64,000 nucleotides of DNA from Jacaranda mimosifolia (GCA_018894105.1 CM032122.1:22727674-22791673), one strand, 5' to 3'; positions 1-12,018 are shown, counted from the stretch's first letter. Made by a program: numbers and translations. The notes: generated by a model from the letters alone, not told the origin.

Positions 1-278
1 CGTCTTTTTATCTCTAGGCAAACACTATAAATACCCAATCCTTCAGAGATAAAGGTATGCTTTTACACTCTTCTAAAGCCGTTACTCTATCCAATTACTC
101 TTAGGTTGATAAACTAACTTAAGCATCAGAGGGTCTTAGCCAAGGACTCTCTCGGCTAGCCTAACGTTTGTTCCTTGGCAGTAGGATTCAATCCACACCT
201 TAAAACTCTATCTTTCTGGTTGAATTATTCCACCAAGTCGAGACCTTAAAGCCCACCATACTAAAATTAACTTCATCA
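1..278 (+). repeat. 3' part of the 5' LTR of the Tat element
   Basis: This aligns almost without gaps to 11741-12018, at roughly 85-90 percent identity by eye. It contains a TATA box (TATAAATA, 26-33) and ends in CTTCATCA just before a primer-binding-site sequence. The upstream U3 lies outside the window. Confidence 0.9.
26..33 (+). promoter_or_regulatory. LTR TATA box
   Basis: TATAAATA in the 5' LTR is conserved at 11766-11773 in the 3' LTR and would position RNA polymerase II initiation for the Gypsy transcript. Confidence 0.7.
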
Positions 279-280
279 TT

Positions 281-297
281 TGGCGCTGTCTGTGGGA
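281..297 (+). other. Primer-binding site of the Tat element
   Basis: TGGCGCTGTCTGTGGGA lies 2 nt after the LTR end. It differs by one base from the TGGCGCCGTCTGTGGGA primer-binding site common in plant Gypsy elements, where a tRNA 3' end primes minus-strand cDNA. Confidence 0.8.
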
Positions 298-317
298 CGT
301 GGAATCTATAGCTGAAA

Positions 318-2750
318 ATGGTTGACAGTATGTGAACCACTTCCGAAAGACAGAGTGACCGTAGATCACCACCGCCTCGCTCTCCGCCACTACCACAATG
401 TTAATCAGATCAGCAAGCTGAAGGTCCCAGTTCTCAGCTGGAGCAGGTGGTCACTTTGACCATCCTTCAACTCATGTAGATGATTAGTGATAAGATTTTC
501 GCTCAACTTTCTGTGCAACTATCTTCCGCCTTACAAAGGCATAGTCACCAGCCAGCTGCTACAGCTAGTGCTACACCACATCCCTCGCACCAAGAAGAAT
601 GACCATCACGAGAAGATATAACAAGAAATGAAACTCGTCATAACCCCAGTAGACGAGATTTAAGTCCTGGTAGATTTCCTCGTGAGGAAGTTCGCTACCA
701 ACACCAGAGGAAGTAGCAGATTCGGTAGAACACTTCGTTTGACCCAATCGAGCCCAGTAGCGCAAGCGGGTCGAACGCCAAAAACCTCAAATTAGCTGAG
801 ACTTGTCCAGAGCTGACAGAGATGAATGAGATGAAGTTTCACATCAAGTTTAGCAGCTTAACAGGCGATTGGAGAAAATATCGAGGAGAAACATTGAAAG
901 GACTCAGCTTGACAATGCCCCCAGATTTCAACAAGAAAGGGAATCCCCATTTATTCAAAAAATAATTGATGAACGTATTACGATTAATGCAAAAATCCCT
1001 ATCGAATTACCTCGGTATGATGGGTCAACCGACCTCAATGAGCACCTCTTGCAATTTGAACACATAATGCAGTTGTATGGCCATAACGATCACATACATG
1101 CAAAAATGTTGGTTACTACTTTTCAAGGCATGGCCCTTGAATGGTTTGTCAAGTTGAGCCCGCGTCCATATTTTCATATGACCAACTTTGCGAAAAGTTC
1201 CTCCACCAATTTGCTAGTAGAAGAAAAGCAAAGTTGCCGCACACCTATGATGCACAGATACGAACATGACACGACACAACACAGACACTGCGACACATTA
1301 AATTTTAAAATTTGAGGACATGACATAGCACCAACACGGTTATCGTAATATATATAATTATATATATAAGTATTTATTGATCATATTATTGCATGTAACA
1401 TAAAATATATAAATCAACACTAAACATTAAATAAATATATTTTAAATTCAAATAAATGACGAATCTCCTATATAGCAATAAGTATTAGACTTCATGTAAA
1501 TTATATAATGGAAAGTTTCAATACAAAAAAATGTAATATTAGTCATAAAAAAATAAGTGATAATGTAAAAATTATAACTAATAACATTTGAAAATATTTA
1601 TGCTGATCATTAAAGATTTGCCATCAATTATCAATGGTGATAACTTGAATACAATTTTTGCCATTATTAAACGTGTAAAAATTATTATTGGTAATAGAAA
1701 AACTTTTTTTTGTTACTTATATATATATATATAATTAGTGCTAAGTTTTAATTATTACTTACTATTTTTTATAAAAAAAAAATTGTGTCTAATCATCCAA
1801 ATTTATTAGAATATTGTGATCACAGTGAGGTTTCTACTAACTTCATTTGCCATTTAAAAAGTTTTTATATTATTTATTAGCCCTTAAATTTTGTAAAGTT
1901 TAATAAAAAGAACCTCACCGTGTCCTGGCCATGTCGGACACATCCTTTAGCTATATCCAACACCATGTCAGAATTTATCTTTTTATTTTAATTTTTGGAC
2001 ACTTTATTGCCGTGTCCGATACGTGTCAGGGCCGTGTTGGTATTCGAGACGTGTCTAACACTGCACGGAGTGATTTTATGGTGTGTCCATGTATTATAAC
2101 CACACACGTACCTCCACACAGTCAAGCAAAATAAAGGTGAATCTTTACGAGATTGCTTCTCCAGGCTCAACATTGAAGTTCTAAAAATAGACAACCCCAG
2201 GATCAAATTGCTAATCGACGTCTTATTTCTGGGATTGAGACATAAGGAATGTGCTAATGCTTTATTCCGGGAGCAGCCGCAAATATTGGAGGAGCTCTTT
2301 GACCTCATGGAAAGATATATGACTCATGAGAAGATGAACAAAATGAAATATGGTGGAGGAGAAAGTGACAAGAAGAAGGTCAAGGAGAAGGATGACAGGT
2401 ACCAGAAGGAAGGTCACCAATCTCCAATAAAGCGTTTTCACAACTGTGCCACACTCAACACTCCCAGGAAAGAGGTATTGTTTGCAATACAACATGATAA
2501 CTTGTTGAAAAGACCAAGAAAGCTCAATGAGACATAAGCTATGAAGAAATCCAAAAAATATTGCTATTTTCATATATAGAAGGGCTATGACACGGAGGAT
2601 TGTTTTAACCTGCAGGACGAAATTGAGTGTCTCATCCAACAAGGCCACGTCAAAAAATATATTGATCAGAAAGCCTTGCAAGCAATGGCTCAAATCGACC
2701 AGACTCCCCATAGAGAATGGTCGATCAGCCTAAAAAAGAATCTAAAGGAA
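318..2750 (+). pseudogene. gag: gag of the Tat element, interrupted
   Basis: Remnant of the capsid/nucleocapsid polyprotein. A start at ATG 318 would give a proline/serine/arginine-rich N-terminus, broken at once by a stop. The recognisable Gag body begins near 960 (PIELPRYDGSTDLNEHL) and runs to a segment around 1200-1245. It resumes after an inserted DNA element near 2110 with conserved Gag text (LRDCFSRLN). The C-terminal zinc-knuckle-like block near 2560-2620 reads CYFH, then GYDTEDCFNL, then IECLIQQGH, typical of Tat Gags. Many stops and frame changes make it non-functional. Confidence 0.85.
1246..2104. mobile_element. Non-autonomous DNA element inserted in gag
   Basis: Gag coding text stops at about 1246 and resumes at about 2105. 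The intervening 0.86 kb is AT-rich and non-coding. Its two ends carry loosely inverted runs of GTGTC/GACAC-type words (left 1255-1330, right 1925-2095), giving long degenerate inverted ends. The Gag sequence CACACCTA on the left and CACACGTACCT on the right may be an imperfect target duplication. No transposase is present. The superfamily is unresolved, perhaps Mutator-like. Confidence 0.6.
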
Positions 2751-2947
2751 AACAGAAAGTGGAAGAGGAGCGCCCTCCTTGAGAGGTGTAATTGATATTA
2801 TTGCAAGTAGACCAATGGGGATAAGTACTCCAAATTAGCAAGAAGGTAGGCACAAAGACACCTTGAATTCGGTAGGTCGAGGCAAGCCAAGAAAGGTTTT
2901 CTATTAGGGCGAACCCCATATCTTTTTTAGATTCCGACCTCGCTCAT

Positions 2948-3185
2948 TTGGGAGGCCAAGGCGTGGAAAGCAAATTGGATTGTCCTTTGGTGGTTTTCAT
3001 CAAAATAGCCAATTTTGAGGTTAGGAAGATCTTGGTTGACAATGATAGCTCTACAAATATCATTTTCTTATTGACTCTAGATAGAATGAAGCTTGGAAAG
3101 TTAAAATTTAAACCTGTTCGAACAACTCTAGTTGGTTTTGGAGGTCGAAAATTATGCTCGTTGAATCTATAAACTTGTCTACATT
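2948..3185 (+). pseudogene. Aspartic protease region of the Tat element
   Basis: Reads ILVDNDSSTNIIF followed by a spaced LVGFGG motif, the layout of plant Gypsy retropepsins, which cleave the Gag-Pol polyprotein. The family active site is normally DNGSS or D-S/T-G; here the glycine position is Asp (DNDSS), which should inactivate it. The frame ends at a stop just past GGRK, and coding text continues in another frame to about 3280, where a DNA element interrupts. Confidence 0.8.
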
Positions 3186-3280
3186 CTTTGGAGAGGCACC
3201 TAAAAGGCGCACTCTCATGATCAACTACCTCTTTGTTGACGCACCTTTTGCTTAGAATGCCATAATTGGAAGATTGGCAC

Positions 3281-3994
3281 TCAACAATGTTTTCAAAACT
3301 AGACTGGACAATGAACCAGTGATGTTACTAGTTACTGGTTCAACCAGTTCGATTACTGGTTGAACCAGTATGACGCCATAATAATGTAATAATTATATTT
3401 AATTTTATAAATATATATAATATTTTAATGTTACCAAAAAAATAAAACTTTAAATTGATATAGAAAGAGTATTATTTGAAAAAAATTTCAACTTACTTAT
3501 TTTTAAGTACGCTTTTTAGAAATTAATACTATTTCACAATTAGTCAATTATAAATAAAAACCCAAAAAAATAATGTTTCACATTAATTTAAGTAATAATT
3601 TGTTTCATACTTCAACTCCAAGTAAAAATAAATTCTTCTACGCTAAATATTCAACATAATCCAAAAGACGTTAAACAAAATAAAATAACAAATTAAACAT
3701 AAGCATTCACATATAACTACCACTTCATTAAATTTCAAGAAAATAAATTCATATTTCAAAAAGTTACATGCCTAAAATCTTGAATCATCATCTTCAACTC
3801 ATAATTTCTCTTTTCCTTTTTCTTTTTTAAAAAATATTTCAAATTAAAAAAAAGTGAACCGGTTGAATCGGTTCGGATTTGATCGATTCAACCAATTTTT
3901 GATCGATTTTGACCACCACTGATTTTTATGTTTCAACTAGACCGAACTGGCCTCCAGCCGGTCTGACCGGCTCATCTGGTTTGATTTTCAAAAC
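3281..3994. mobile_element. TIR element (GTTTTCAAAA-type MITE) inserted in pol
   Basis: About 0.7 kb of AT-rich non-coding DNA splits pol between IIGRLALN and LNDFKQ. The ends are imperfect inverted repeats of roughly 33 bp: the left begins GTTTTCAAAACTAGACTGG and the right end, reverse-complemented, begins GGTTTTGAAAATCAAACC. Both sub-ends are rich in GAACCGGT/CTGGTTCAACCAGT words. Flanking TTGGCACTCAA and TTGGCGCTTAA look like a mutated 9-11 bp target duplication, which suggests a Mutator-type element. Confidence 0.75.
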
Positions 3995-4010
3995 CTTGGC
4001 GCTTAATGAT

Positions 4011-5060
4011 TTCAAGCAATAGTATCCACTTATCACATGAAGGTCAAATTCCTAACAGTAGCTAGAACTGGGGAGTTCCTATGTAACGTAAAAGAAGCAT
4101 GTCATTACTATACCATTTCGGTTGAGGCCAATGAATAGAAAACTCGACCAAAACTGAAACCTTCCGGGGACATCCATGTAATGGAACCCAAGGAGGGGCA
4201 GGCCGCCAAGAAGAGGAATAAGGAAGACACCAGAGTTGAGCCCATTAAAGAGTTCAAAACAATAGAGATTGAACCTAAAAACCCTGACAAAACAATGAGG
4301 TAGGGACAAGCTTGGGACATAATATGGCATGCATGTTGATCGATTTTCTTAAGAGAAATATTGATGTTTTTGCATGGAAAGCGACCAACCTCCAAGGAAT
4401 CGACCCTCAAATCCTTTAAGCCAGTCAGATAGAAAACTAGAACCTTCAATGTTGAGATAACCCAGATCATCGAGAATGAGGTCAACAAACTTCTAAAGAT
4501 AGGCTACATAGTTGAGATACAATATCTTAGTTGATTATGTAACGTAGTCCTTGTCGCCAAAAATAAGGTCAGATGGAGAATGTGTAATAATTTCACTGAT
4601 CTTAATAAAACATGCCTTAAAGACCCCGTATCTACTGTCTCGCATAGATTTGTCAGTTGATTCAACTGCAAGTTTTGATCTCCTAAGCATGATGGATGCT
4701 TTTCAAGGATACTATCAAATTTTCATGGCACCTGAAGCTAGATATAAAACCACTTTTGTACTTTTGTGGTTCCAAATGGGGTGTATTGTCTTCTGGTCAT
4801 GCTGTTTGGATTAAAAAATGCTAGTGCAAAATTCCAAAGACTGGTCAACTTTATGTTTAAAAGTGAGATCGGTCGATCAATGGAGGTCCATGTAGATGAT
4901 ATGATTGTTAAAACTGAAAGAGAATTAGACCACTTAGCCGACCTCGAACACATAATTTTCAATTTTAAGAGCATTTGACATGAAGCTTAACCCGAACAAA
5001 TGGATGTTTGGAGTAAGAGGTGGAAAATTCTTGAGTTACATGATCGGTCAGAAGGGGCAT
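4011..5060 (+). pseudogene. Reverse transcriptase of the Tat element
   Basis: After a linker (KFLTVARTGEF near 4050), RT motifs appear in order but in shifting frames: CNNFTDLNK near 4580, DAFQGYYQI near 4700, VPNGVYC with LFGLKNASAKFQR near 4770-4840, and the catalytic box VHVDDMIVK near 4890, equivalent to YVDDMIVK with Tyr changed to His. The enzyme would copy the element RNA into cDNA inside cytoplasmic virus-like particles. Several stops (for example near 4660 and 4815) kill it. Confidence 0.9.
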
Positions 5061-5089
5061 TAAGGCTAATCCATTAAAAATTCAAGCAA

Positions 5090-6130
5090 TTCAAGACATT
5101 TCTCTGCCAAAAACCATGAGAGATATGCAAAAAATGGCCGGGAGAATTATTGCTCTGGGTCGATTCATCGCTCGATTAGCAGATAAAAGTTTGCTTTTCT
5201 TTCAGGTCTTTAGGAATGCAAGGAAATTTCAGTAGATAGAGAAATGTGATTAGACTCTGGTTGAACTCAAACAATACCTAATCGAGCCATTGTTACTTGC
5301 AAAGCCTATGGTTGGAGAAGCATTGAGCTTACACTTAGCAGTTTCGACGGCATCTGTTAGTTCCATTTTAATATCCACTCAGTAGGGTTCATTTATGCCA
5401 GTATATTACATCAATAAAGTTTTGTAGGGCCCCAAGAATAACTATGTGGAGATCGAAAAATTTGCACTTGCTTTAATCACAATGGCACGAAAATTGAGGC
5501 CATATTTCTTGTCACACACCATCATTATTTTGATGAATCAACCATTAAAGTAGGTGCTCTTTAAACCCAACACATTAGGGAGGCTGACCAAGTAGGCCAT
5601 CGAGTTGGGAGAATTTGATGTCAAGTTTCAACCCCGTATAGCTATAAAGGCTCAGGTATTAGCTAATTTTGTGACAGAACATGTCGACCTGCCCACAACA
5701 GTTGAACAAGAGACGATCCGGCCACAAGCACAAGAAGCGGAGCCGATATTTTCCTGTGTTCCCCTCAAGCTGAGGAATATGATTTTGCGATCAAGTTCAA
5801 TCACCCAACTATGAACAATGAAGCTGAATATGAAGCTCTCATTGTGGGGATGAGGATGGCTCTTAATAGAGGGGTCCAGAATTAGCAGCCATCATAGACT
5901 CGTAGTTGGTCGTTGAGCAATTTGGAGGAAACTTTGAAACAAGGGAAACAACCATGAACACCTATTTGGTGGAGGTCAAAAGACTTGAACAATAGTTCAA
6001 AAGTTTCACACTTAGTTAGGTGCCCAGGTTGGAAAATGAAAGAGCAGATGCACTTTCCAACTTTGCTAGCTTAATAAAAGGCACCAAGGAAAGGTCTATA
6101 ACCTTTCTGGTCTCAAATAAGCCTGCTATC
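5090..6130 (+). pseudogene. RNase H and second (archaeal-type) RNase H of the Tat element
   Basis: The first RNase H region follows RT at about 5280-5560 and is heavily mutated. A second, separate RNase H-like block near 5770-5870 reads FAIKFNHPTMNNEAEYEALIVGMRMA in pieces; the NNEAEYEAL core is the signature of the additional aRNH domain found in Tat elements. This second domain is the main reason for the lineage assignment. Stops are frequent, and no continuous frame exceeds about 70 codons. Confidence 0.8.
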
Positions 6131-6329
6131 GAGGACCCCCATTAGAATCAGGTCTTGGTCGTTGGGGAGATGGGCTAGAGTTGGATTGATGAAATAAAGT
6201 CCTACCTTAGAGATGGAAAATTACCGCAAGATAAAACAGAGGCCCACATGTTATGAGCACGTTCATCGAAATTTATTTTGGATAAGTTTGGCCAGTTGTA
6301 TAAAAGTTCCATTTCAGGATCCCCATTGA

Positions 6330-7975
6330 AATGCTTAACATCAAGCCAAGGACAAAAGGTCCTACAGGAGATCCACACAGGCATCTATGGAAACCATTCA
6401 AGTAGACGCGCAGTAGGTCATAAAGTCATTAGGCATGGATATTTTTGGCTCACTCTTCACAACAATGTAGTCAAGTTTGCTAGAAGGTGCTCGTCTTGCC
6501 AAGTACATGCCAACATTTCTCATCAAACAACCACGGCTTTTATTTCGGTCCAGATCACGTGGCCTTTCGACCAGTGGGGGGTTGATATTATTAGATCTTT
6601 CCCAAAAAATACAGGGCATAGGAAATACATGATAGTGGCAGTCAAGTATTTCGCAAAATAGGACAAAGCAAAGGCCGTACCCAAGATAACAGATGTTGTA
6701 ATAAGGAGTTTTCTATGAAAAAAATGTGATTTGTCATTTCGGTCTGCCCAAATTGCTCATATATGACAATGGACTATGATTCCAAAGCAAGAGGACTAGG
6801 GAATGGTGCGAGAGCCTCGAAATTAGATAAAATTTCACTTCAGTCAAAAATTCACAAGCAAATGGTCAAACAGAAGTCACTAATAGAACTGTTCTCGACT
6901 ACATCAAAACCCAACTAGAAAGTTCTCAAGCAAGTTGGGCAGACAATTTATCGGGTGTCCTTTTGGCCTATCGGACTAACCTGAGAATAGCCACAAGTCA
7001 AAGTCCGTATAATGTAGTTTATGGTTCAGAAGCAGTTATCTTTGTAGAATTATTCCAACAAACATTTAGAGTTATATATTACAACCCAATAAGAAACCAA
7101 ATAGAGAAGAAGTTCGACCTTGAAACAATCGACGAGCTTCGTCAATAAGTCTTCACAAAAATGCAAAGGTACATGCAGTGACGGATTTAGGGGGGGGAGG
7201 GCGTAAGGGGGGCCATTGCTCCCTAATTTTCTAATGTTTTTATATATTTTTAAACTTTAGTAATAATCTCCCAATATTTATATATATATATTTTATTTAA
7301 TTTTTGTAACAATTTCTTGTTTACATATATTTAAAAAAATTTAGTAATAATTTATTAATTCTTTACCTACTTTAGTTTTCTAAAATTTAAAGAAAAGTTT
7401 TATGCCCATATTCACAATCAAATAATTTACAATTAGGTTAGCTTAGCCCTCTAGGACACTTTTGTTTTATTTGTATGAGAATATATTTATCAAAATTAAA
7501 CTTTAAAAATTAGATGAAAGATGATTTTTTAACTGGTTCTTTAGTTACTTATATTGAGAAAAATATTGTTAAATTTTTTGACATTGATTGGATCATTAAT
7601 GAATATTATTATATGAAAGATCGTCGTGCTCAACTTCGATGACAAGTATTTTGAATTTGTAAATTATAAAATTTATATTTAAATTTTTATGTTTTTCAAT
7701 TTTTGACCCCTACAATTTCGGTTCTGGATCTATCCCTGGGTACAGGTCAATCGTGGAAAGACATTATGATAAAGGTGTTAAGCCAAGATATTTCAAGGTT
7801 GGAGACTTGGTCCTCCAGAAGGTTGAAGTTTCAAAAAACGTTGGCAAGCTTGATCCAAAATGGGAAGGACCATACTCCATGGTCAAAGTGGCAAAACATA
7901 ACTCCTATTGACTAGCTGATATGATCGGAAATGAGCTGCCCAGACCATGAAATGCAATCAATTTGAAAAAAATTT
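6330..7975 (+). pseudogene. Integrase of the Tat element, split by a hAT element
   Basis: The zinc-binding N-terminus has EIHTGIYGNH (near 6370) and CSSCQVH (near 6490), fitting HHCC. The core begins GVDIIRSFP (near 6580), containing the first acidic residue; the rest of the core, to about 7140, is broken by stops but still shows ANGQTEVTN-type text near 6860. Coding text stops at 7175, where an 8-bp-TSD element sits. It resumes at 7747 with VERHYDKGVKPRYFKVGDLVL and GKLDPKWEGPY, the GPY/F C-terminal module. It would have inserted cDNA into chromosomes. Confidence 0.88.
7176..7738. mobile_element. Non-autonomous hAT element with 8-bp TSD
   Basis: A 563-bp AT-rich insertion begins CAGTGACGGATTTAG and ends, reverse-complemented, CAGGGATAGATCCAG, so the termini are short imperfect inverted repeats. 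It is flanked by GGTACATG (7168-7175) and GGTACAGG (7739-7746), an 8-bp duplication matching at 7 of 8 positions, the size expected for hAT. Removing it and one duplication rejoins the integrase reading text. It has no coding capacity. Confidence 0.88.
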
Positions 7976-8040
7976 ATGTATAGAGTGGATTGTATAAAAT
8001 GAACTTCTCCCAATAAATATAATATTGCGACCCTGTCGAG

Positions 8041-8235
8041 ATCAAGTCGACCCCATAGTTGCATGATCAAGTTCATTTATCAAAGCCATTATCAATTAGA
8101 GATCAAGTCGACCTCGTAGTCGCATGATTAAATTCATTTATCAAAGCTATTATTAATTAGCAATCAAGTCGACCCCGTAGCTACATGATTAACTTCATTT
8201 ATCAAAGCCATTATTAATTAGTGATCAAGTCATTT
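8041..8235 (+). repeat. 61-bp tandem repeat, three copies plus a partial fourth
   Basis: The word ATCAAGTCGACC recurs at 8041, 8102 and 8163, exactly 61 bp apart, and ATCAAGT again at 8224, after which the array decays. It lies between integrase and the antisense ORF. Tat-lineage elements are known for tandem arrays at this site, some of which have seeded satellites. Confidence 0.92.
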
Positions 8236-8507
8236 ATCAAGCAATTGTTAAATTCATTTTTATCATCCAATTATTAAAAAGGTTGAATCGACCCCACACT
8301 TTGAAACATTGGTCGAAATCATTTTCACAATACCCAGTTTAGTTCACAAAGAATAAAAATAGTTCGACCAGAAAGATTTGTGAAATAAAATCTCATAAAA
8401 ACCATAAACGTCATACAGACAACCCTAGGGGTTATACACCATTAGATAGATTGCAAATTATAAAGCAAAAGTAAAGAACTCTAACTGGACCCTGTACCCT
8501 TCCGATG

Positions 8508-10970
8508 TCATGACGCAGCCTCCGTTACCACCTCGTCGATGGCATTGTAGAGCTCATTAGTAGTCTCAAGGCCTATATCTAGAGGTGGCACCTTGACCTC
8601 TTACTCTACCCGCCTTGCGGTGCCCCTACAGGTTGAGACGGCCGGACTCTTTTGCCAAAAAGATACGTTCACTAGCAGGGAAAAAGTTCGATACGTTCAC
8701 CTCATTATTCTTTATCTCCATAGCAAACTTACTTGCAAAAGAGAATTCCTCCCCCACAGCAACGAATCGCGGGAGAGGAGGAGGAACAGCTATAATAGTC
8801 GCTTCAAGGGAAGCATTCTCATCGAGTTCTTCCAGACGCTCGTTCTTCATCATGTTGAGTTGCGCCGTTGTCACTACTCGGAATTAATAACCAATTTACT
8901 TAAGCTATTTTACCACTTTATCAAATGCTTCCTTGGCATCATCTATGCTAAACGTTATGCTCACATCGGTAAAAGCCTAGCAGAGCATAAATTTTTGCAC
9001 GGCTTCTTTCTGATACCCAGCAGTGCTTTACAAAATTCCCCTATTTGCATAGCGTAGGCAACTATCATATCCTTGAGCTCAACTAGACTCAGAAGCTTCT
9101 TCAATAGAGTTTATTAACTTCTTTACCTGCTTTTTTTGCCTGGCTTCTCGCTTGAACAGCAGCCAACAACTTGGCATCTTTTTCCTCAACTTGTTTTGTT
9201 AGTTCTGCCAACCTTGACTCCAGTGAAGTGACCTTTGTCTTGGCCAACTCATTTTGCTCTTTTTCTAGCTGCTCGTATTTTTCCACTAGCCTCTGGCGGT
9301 TAGTCTCGCATAGCTCATATCGTCTATAGAGGTTATACCCCTATTGCCCGACCTGCAAATATTCAAACAACTTTTCAAAAGATCATTTTCTGCAAAATTT
9401 TAAATCAGATCCAACAAGAAACTTTATCATATTTGCATGATATGCAAAGGCCTTTAGAGCATCCAACTACTCATGGTTGAACATTTTGACTTGGTTCCTT
9501 TGGAACAGACTAGCTGTTGGAATGGCCAAGGGTGTCACAGCTGTAGGACCTATTCCCATTATGGTCCTAGCATTCAACACCCCAACTTTCTCGCCAAAAT
9601 GGGGTTCAGAAAGTGATAGTAGATTGCACAAACGCTTAGGAGGAAGCGTCAGATAAGCAACCTAGTCGGGCTCAGTAACCTTTTTCTTCCCTTTATTGAT
9701 GGTATATTCTTAGGAACGCTTTGAGATGCAACCTCATCAGCTTTCCTTTTTTGTTGTAGAGATGAACTGTTTGCCACTTTGTACAGCGATGGTCGGACTT
9801 CCTTGAGCTATTTGGCTGACCCCAGCAAGTTGGGCCGCGACACCTCATCGTGTTGCTATAGCCTCACGCTGCTCCTGTGCCTTTTGCTGTTTTTACATAG
9901 CAAGCTGCCTGGCACGATACATGATCAGTCAACCTACAATAATCCATATCTCTCGATCAGAAATATTACTTAATATATAATGATTACAAATCAAACAAGT
10001 TACAAAGGTTAGTTTATACCTAAACGTGCGTTAGCATATAACCTCAACTGGGCGGTCGACAATCTTGCCAGAACCAAGTTCCTTTCCCTTATAAATACAG
10101 AGGCATCTATCTCACCGAACTTAAGGAGATCTTGAATAAAAACGTTGTTCCACGATGGGTTTTCGTTAGTGTTCATCTCGACCTTACCCATCATCTACCC
10201 TCTTGGAATGTTAAAACTGACCCTACCTGGTGATTGAACATAAAAATATCTCTCTTTTCACTTTAGGCCATGAAAGGATGATGGGGTTACAAAAACTTTT
10301 CTACGAGGTCGAGCTGATAAATAGTAAAACCCCGACTCCCCGGTGAGACCCGACTTCTGAGACATTGGAAGATGAAATAGGTGACTAAAGTTAGCCCATG
10401 ATGGGGACAGGTCATCAATTATCATCAAAACAATAAAACTACACATAAAGGATAAGCAATTGGGCAGAAGCTAAGTTATACAAACTTGGAGACCTCTCAA
10501 TAGGTCGACTATGGGGTCAGCTAGAGGAAACCTAAGACCACACTTCATAGCATCTTCAAAATAGTTGTACATCCCTCAAGAGGGGTATGAATTATATCCA
10601 TACCCTTAGGTTTAATTAATAGGAACTCATTTGGAATATGGTACTTTGCCCTAGTAGACCCTAAGGTCGTTCAATGATACTTTTGACACAATTTCACTGT
10701 AATGAGTGGTTGTGAATACCCTGCCCTCGACCTAGGAAGTTAATCTACTTCTTCTAGCCTCTTCAACCACAGGCTTCGAGGGCCCAGCTTCGTCGACAAT
10801 AGGGTTAGAAGGACCCAACCCCTCACTTACTTCCAAACTCTCTCTTTTACACCCAACTCATGCTGGTAGGGAGATCCCAACTTCCCATTAGATGATTTAC
10901 TTAACTCTACCCCGCTAGTCGAGGCATCTACTGAATGTGTAGCTTTCGATTCGGAACTTGAACTCAACAT
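8508..10970 (-). pseudogene. Antisense ORF of the Tat element (gene 23-like)
   Basis: A broken minus-strand gene lies between integrase and the 3' LTR. I place the start at ATG 10970 (MLSSSSESK, serine-rich) and the stop at 8508-8510 (ending EVVTEAAS). Recognisable pieces include a FYVQSPGRVSFNIPRG-like block (about 10200-10260), NENPSWNNVFIQDLLKF (about 10130) and a coiled coil rich in Glu/Lys/Leu at 9101-9286. Frequent stops separate them. Antisense genes at this position are known in Tat elements such as Grande. Their function is not established, and similarity to plant transposon-related proteins is only an impression from the text. Confidence 0.75.
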
Positions 10971-11740
10971 ACTGTGAGAAGAAATTGATAGGAAAATTTA
11001 AACGGAAGAGGAGGAAGACTTACGAAGACTGCGTAGAAAATTGAAGGCTGAAGATTGTTCAAAACTAGACCAGAAATCTTCACTGCTCAACCTCAATTCG
11101 TTGTAGTAAAAGTGACAAATGAATGGTAAAAGTAATTATTTAATAAGCGAGTTAGAATCCTAACCGATTAATTTGACCGGCAACGGGCTAAAAAATGCGT
11201 AACTGCTGATCATTTCTGCATAAATGTTCATGCCACTGCTTAAAACTGTTCCCGCCTTCACAACTCTGGTTGACATTCAAAAATGTTCTTCCCGCCTCTG
11301 CATTTCTCATCAGACTACAATTTAGATTTAAAAGGCTACACCTCACCCCGACTACTACCTGATCAAACTGCGGAGTAGGAGGGCTCATGATATGGGTAGG
11401 CGCACCCAATAAAAGTGCAGGCCCAGTAATAAGCCTAACAAAACCTAGAATCCCAAATTGACCTCTTAGGTCAAAGTCTCTCGACCCTAGAGGTTGAAAT
11501 AAGCAGGCTAAAGAAACATTAATGGCTGTCCCTGCCATTGATCGCATTTGCATTAAATACGCATCAACCACCATCTTGTCTGCATTAATTAGCTTGACGA
11601 TGCATCACCTCCACATTAATGGCGGTATGGATCCCCTCTCCAGCTAGCCAGCCATTTGTAAAACTCCAAGCTAGGTCGAAAAGACCTAAGTTACCCTTAC
11701 TCCTGGGAGCAGGATCTGAAGTACATCAAGGAGAAACTCA

Positions 11741-12018
11741 TTTTTTTTTATCCCTGGGCAAACACTATAAATACCCCATCTCCTTCAGATATAAAGATAT
11801 GCTTTTACACTTTCCTAAAGTCGTTACTTTGCCTAATTACTCTCAGATCGAAAAACTAACTTAAGCATCCGAGTGTCTTAGCCGAGGACCCTCTTGGCTA
11901 GCCTAATATTTGTTCCTTGGCAGTAGGATTCAACCCACGTCTCAAAACTTTATCTTTCGATCGAGTTATTCCACTAGGTTGAGACCTTAAAGCCTACCAC
12001 ACTAAAATTGACTTTATC
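11741..12018 (+). repeat. 3' LTR (matched part) of the Tat element
   Basis: This is the part of the 3' LTR that can be checked against 1-278. It includes the TATAAATA box at 11766-11773 and ends ACTTTATC. The U3 must extend further left, probably into 11000-11740, but its first base cannot be set because the 5' copy is cut off. A purine-rich GAAGAGGAGGAAGA at 11006-11019 is a possible polypurine tract. Confidence 0.9.

Larger units (their letters stand above)
1..12018 (+). mobile_element. Degenerate Ty3/Gypsy retrotransposon, Tat lineage
   Basis: A long LTR retrotransposon whose two LTR ends match (1-278 and 11741-12018). Between them, in plant Gypsy order, are a PBS, gag, aspartic protease, reverse transcriptase, RNase H, a second RNase H-like domain and integrase. 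The order RT-RH-INT marks Gypsy. The second RNase H, the 3' tandem repeats and the long antisense ORF before the 3' LTR are hallmarks of the Tat lineage (Grande, Retand, Ogre relatives). All frames carry stops, so the copy is dead. Three DNA elements interrupt it at 1246-2104, 3281-3994 and 7176-7738. The 5' LTR is cut by the window edge, so the full length exceeds 12 kb. Confidence 0.93.

Noticed and set aside
8593..9057. 154-codon plus-strand ORF
   Set aside because: Shadow of the minus-strand antisense gene of the Tat element.
11188..11574. 128-codon minus-strand ORF before the 3' LTR end
   Set aside because: It lies in the probable U3 of the Tat LTR, upstream of the antisense ORF start, with no recognisable domain. 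Treated as chance.
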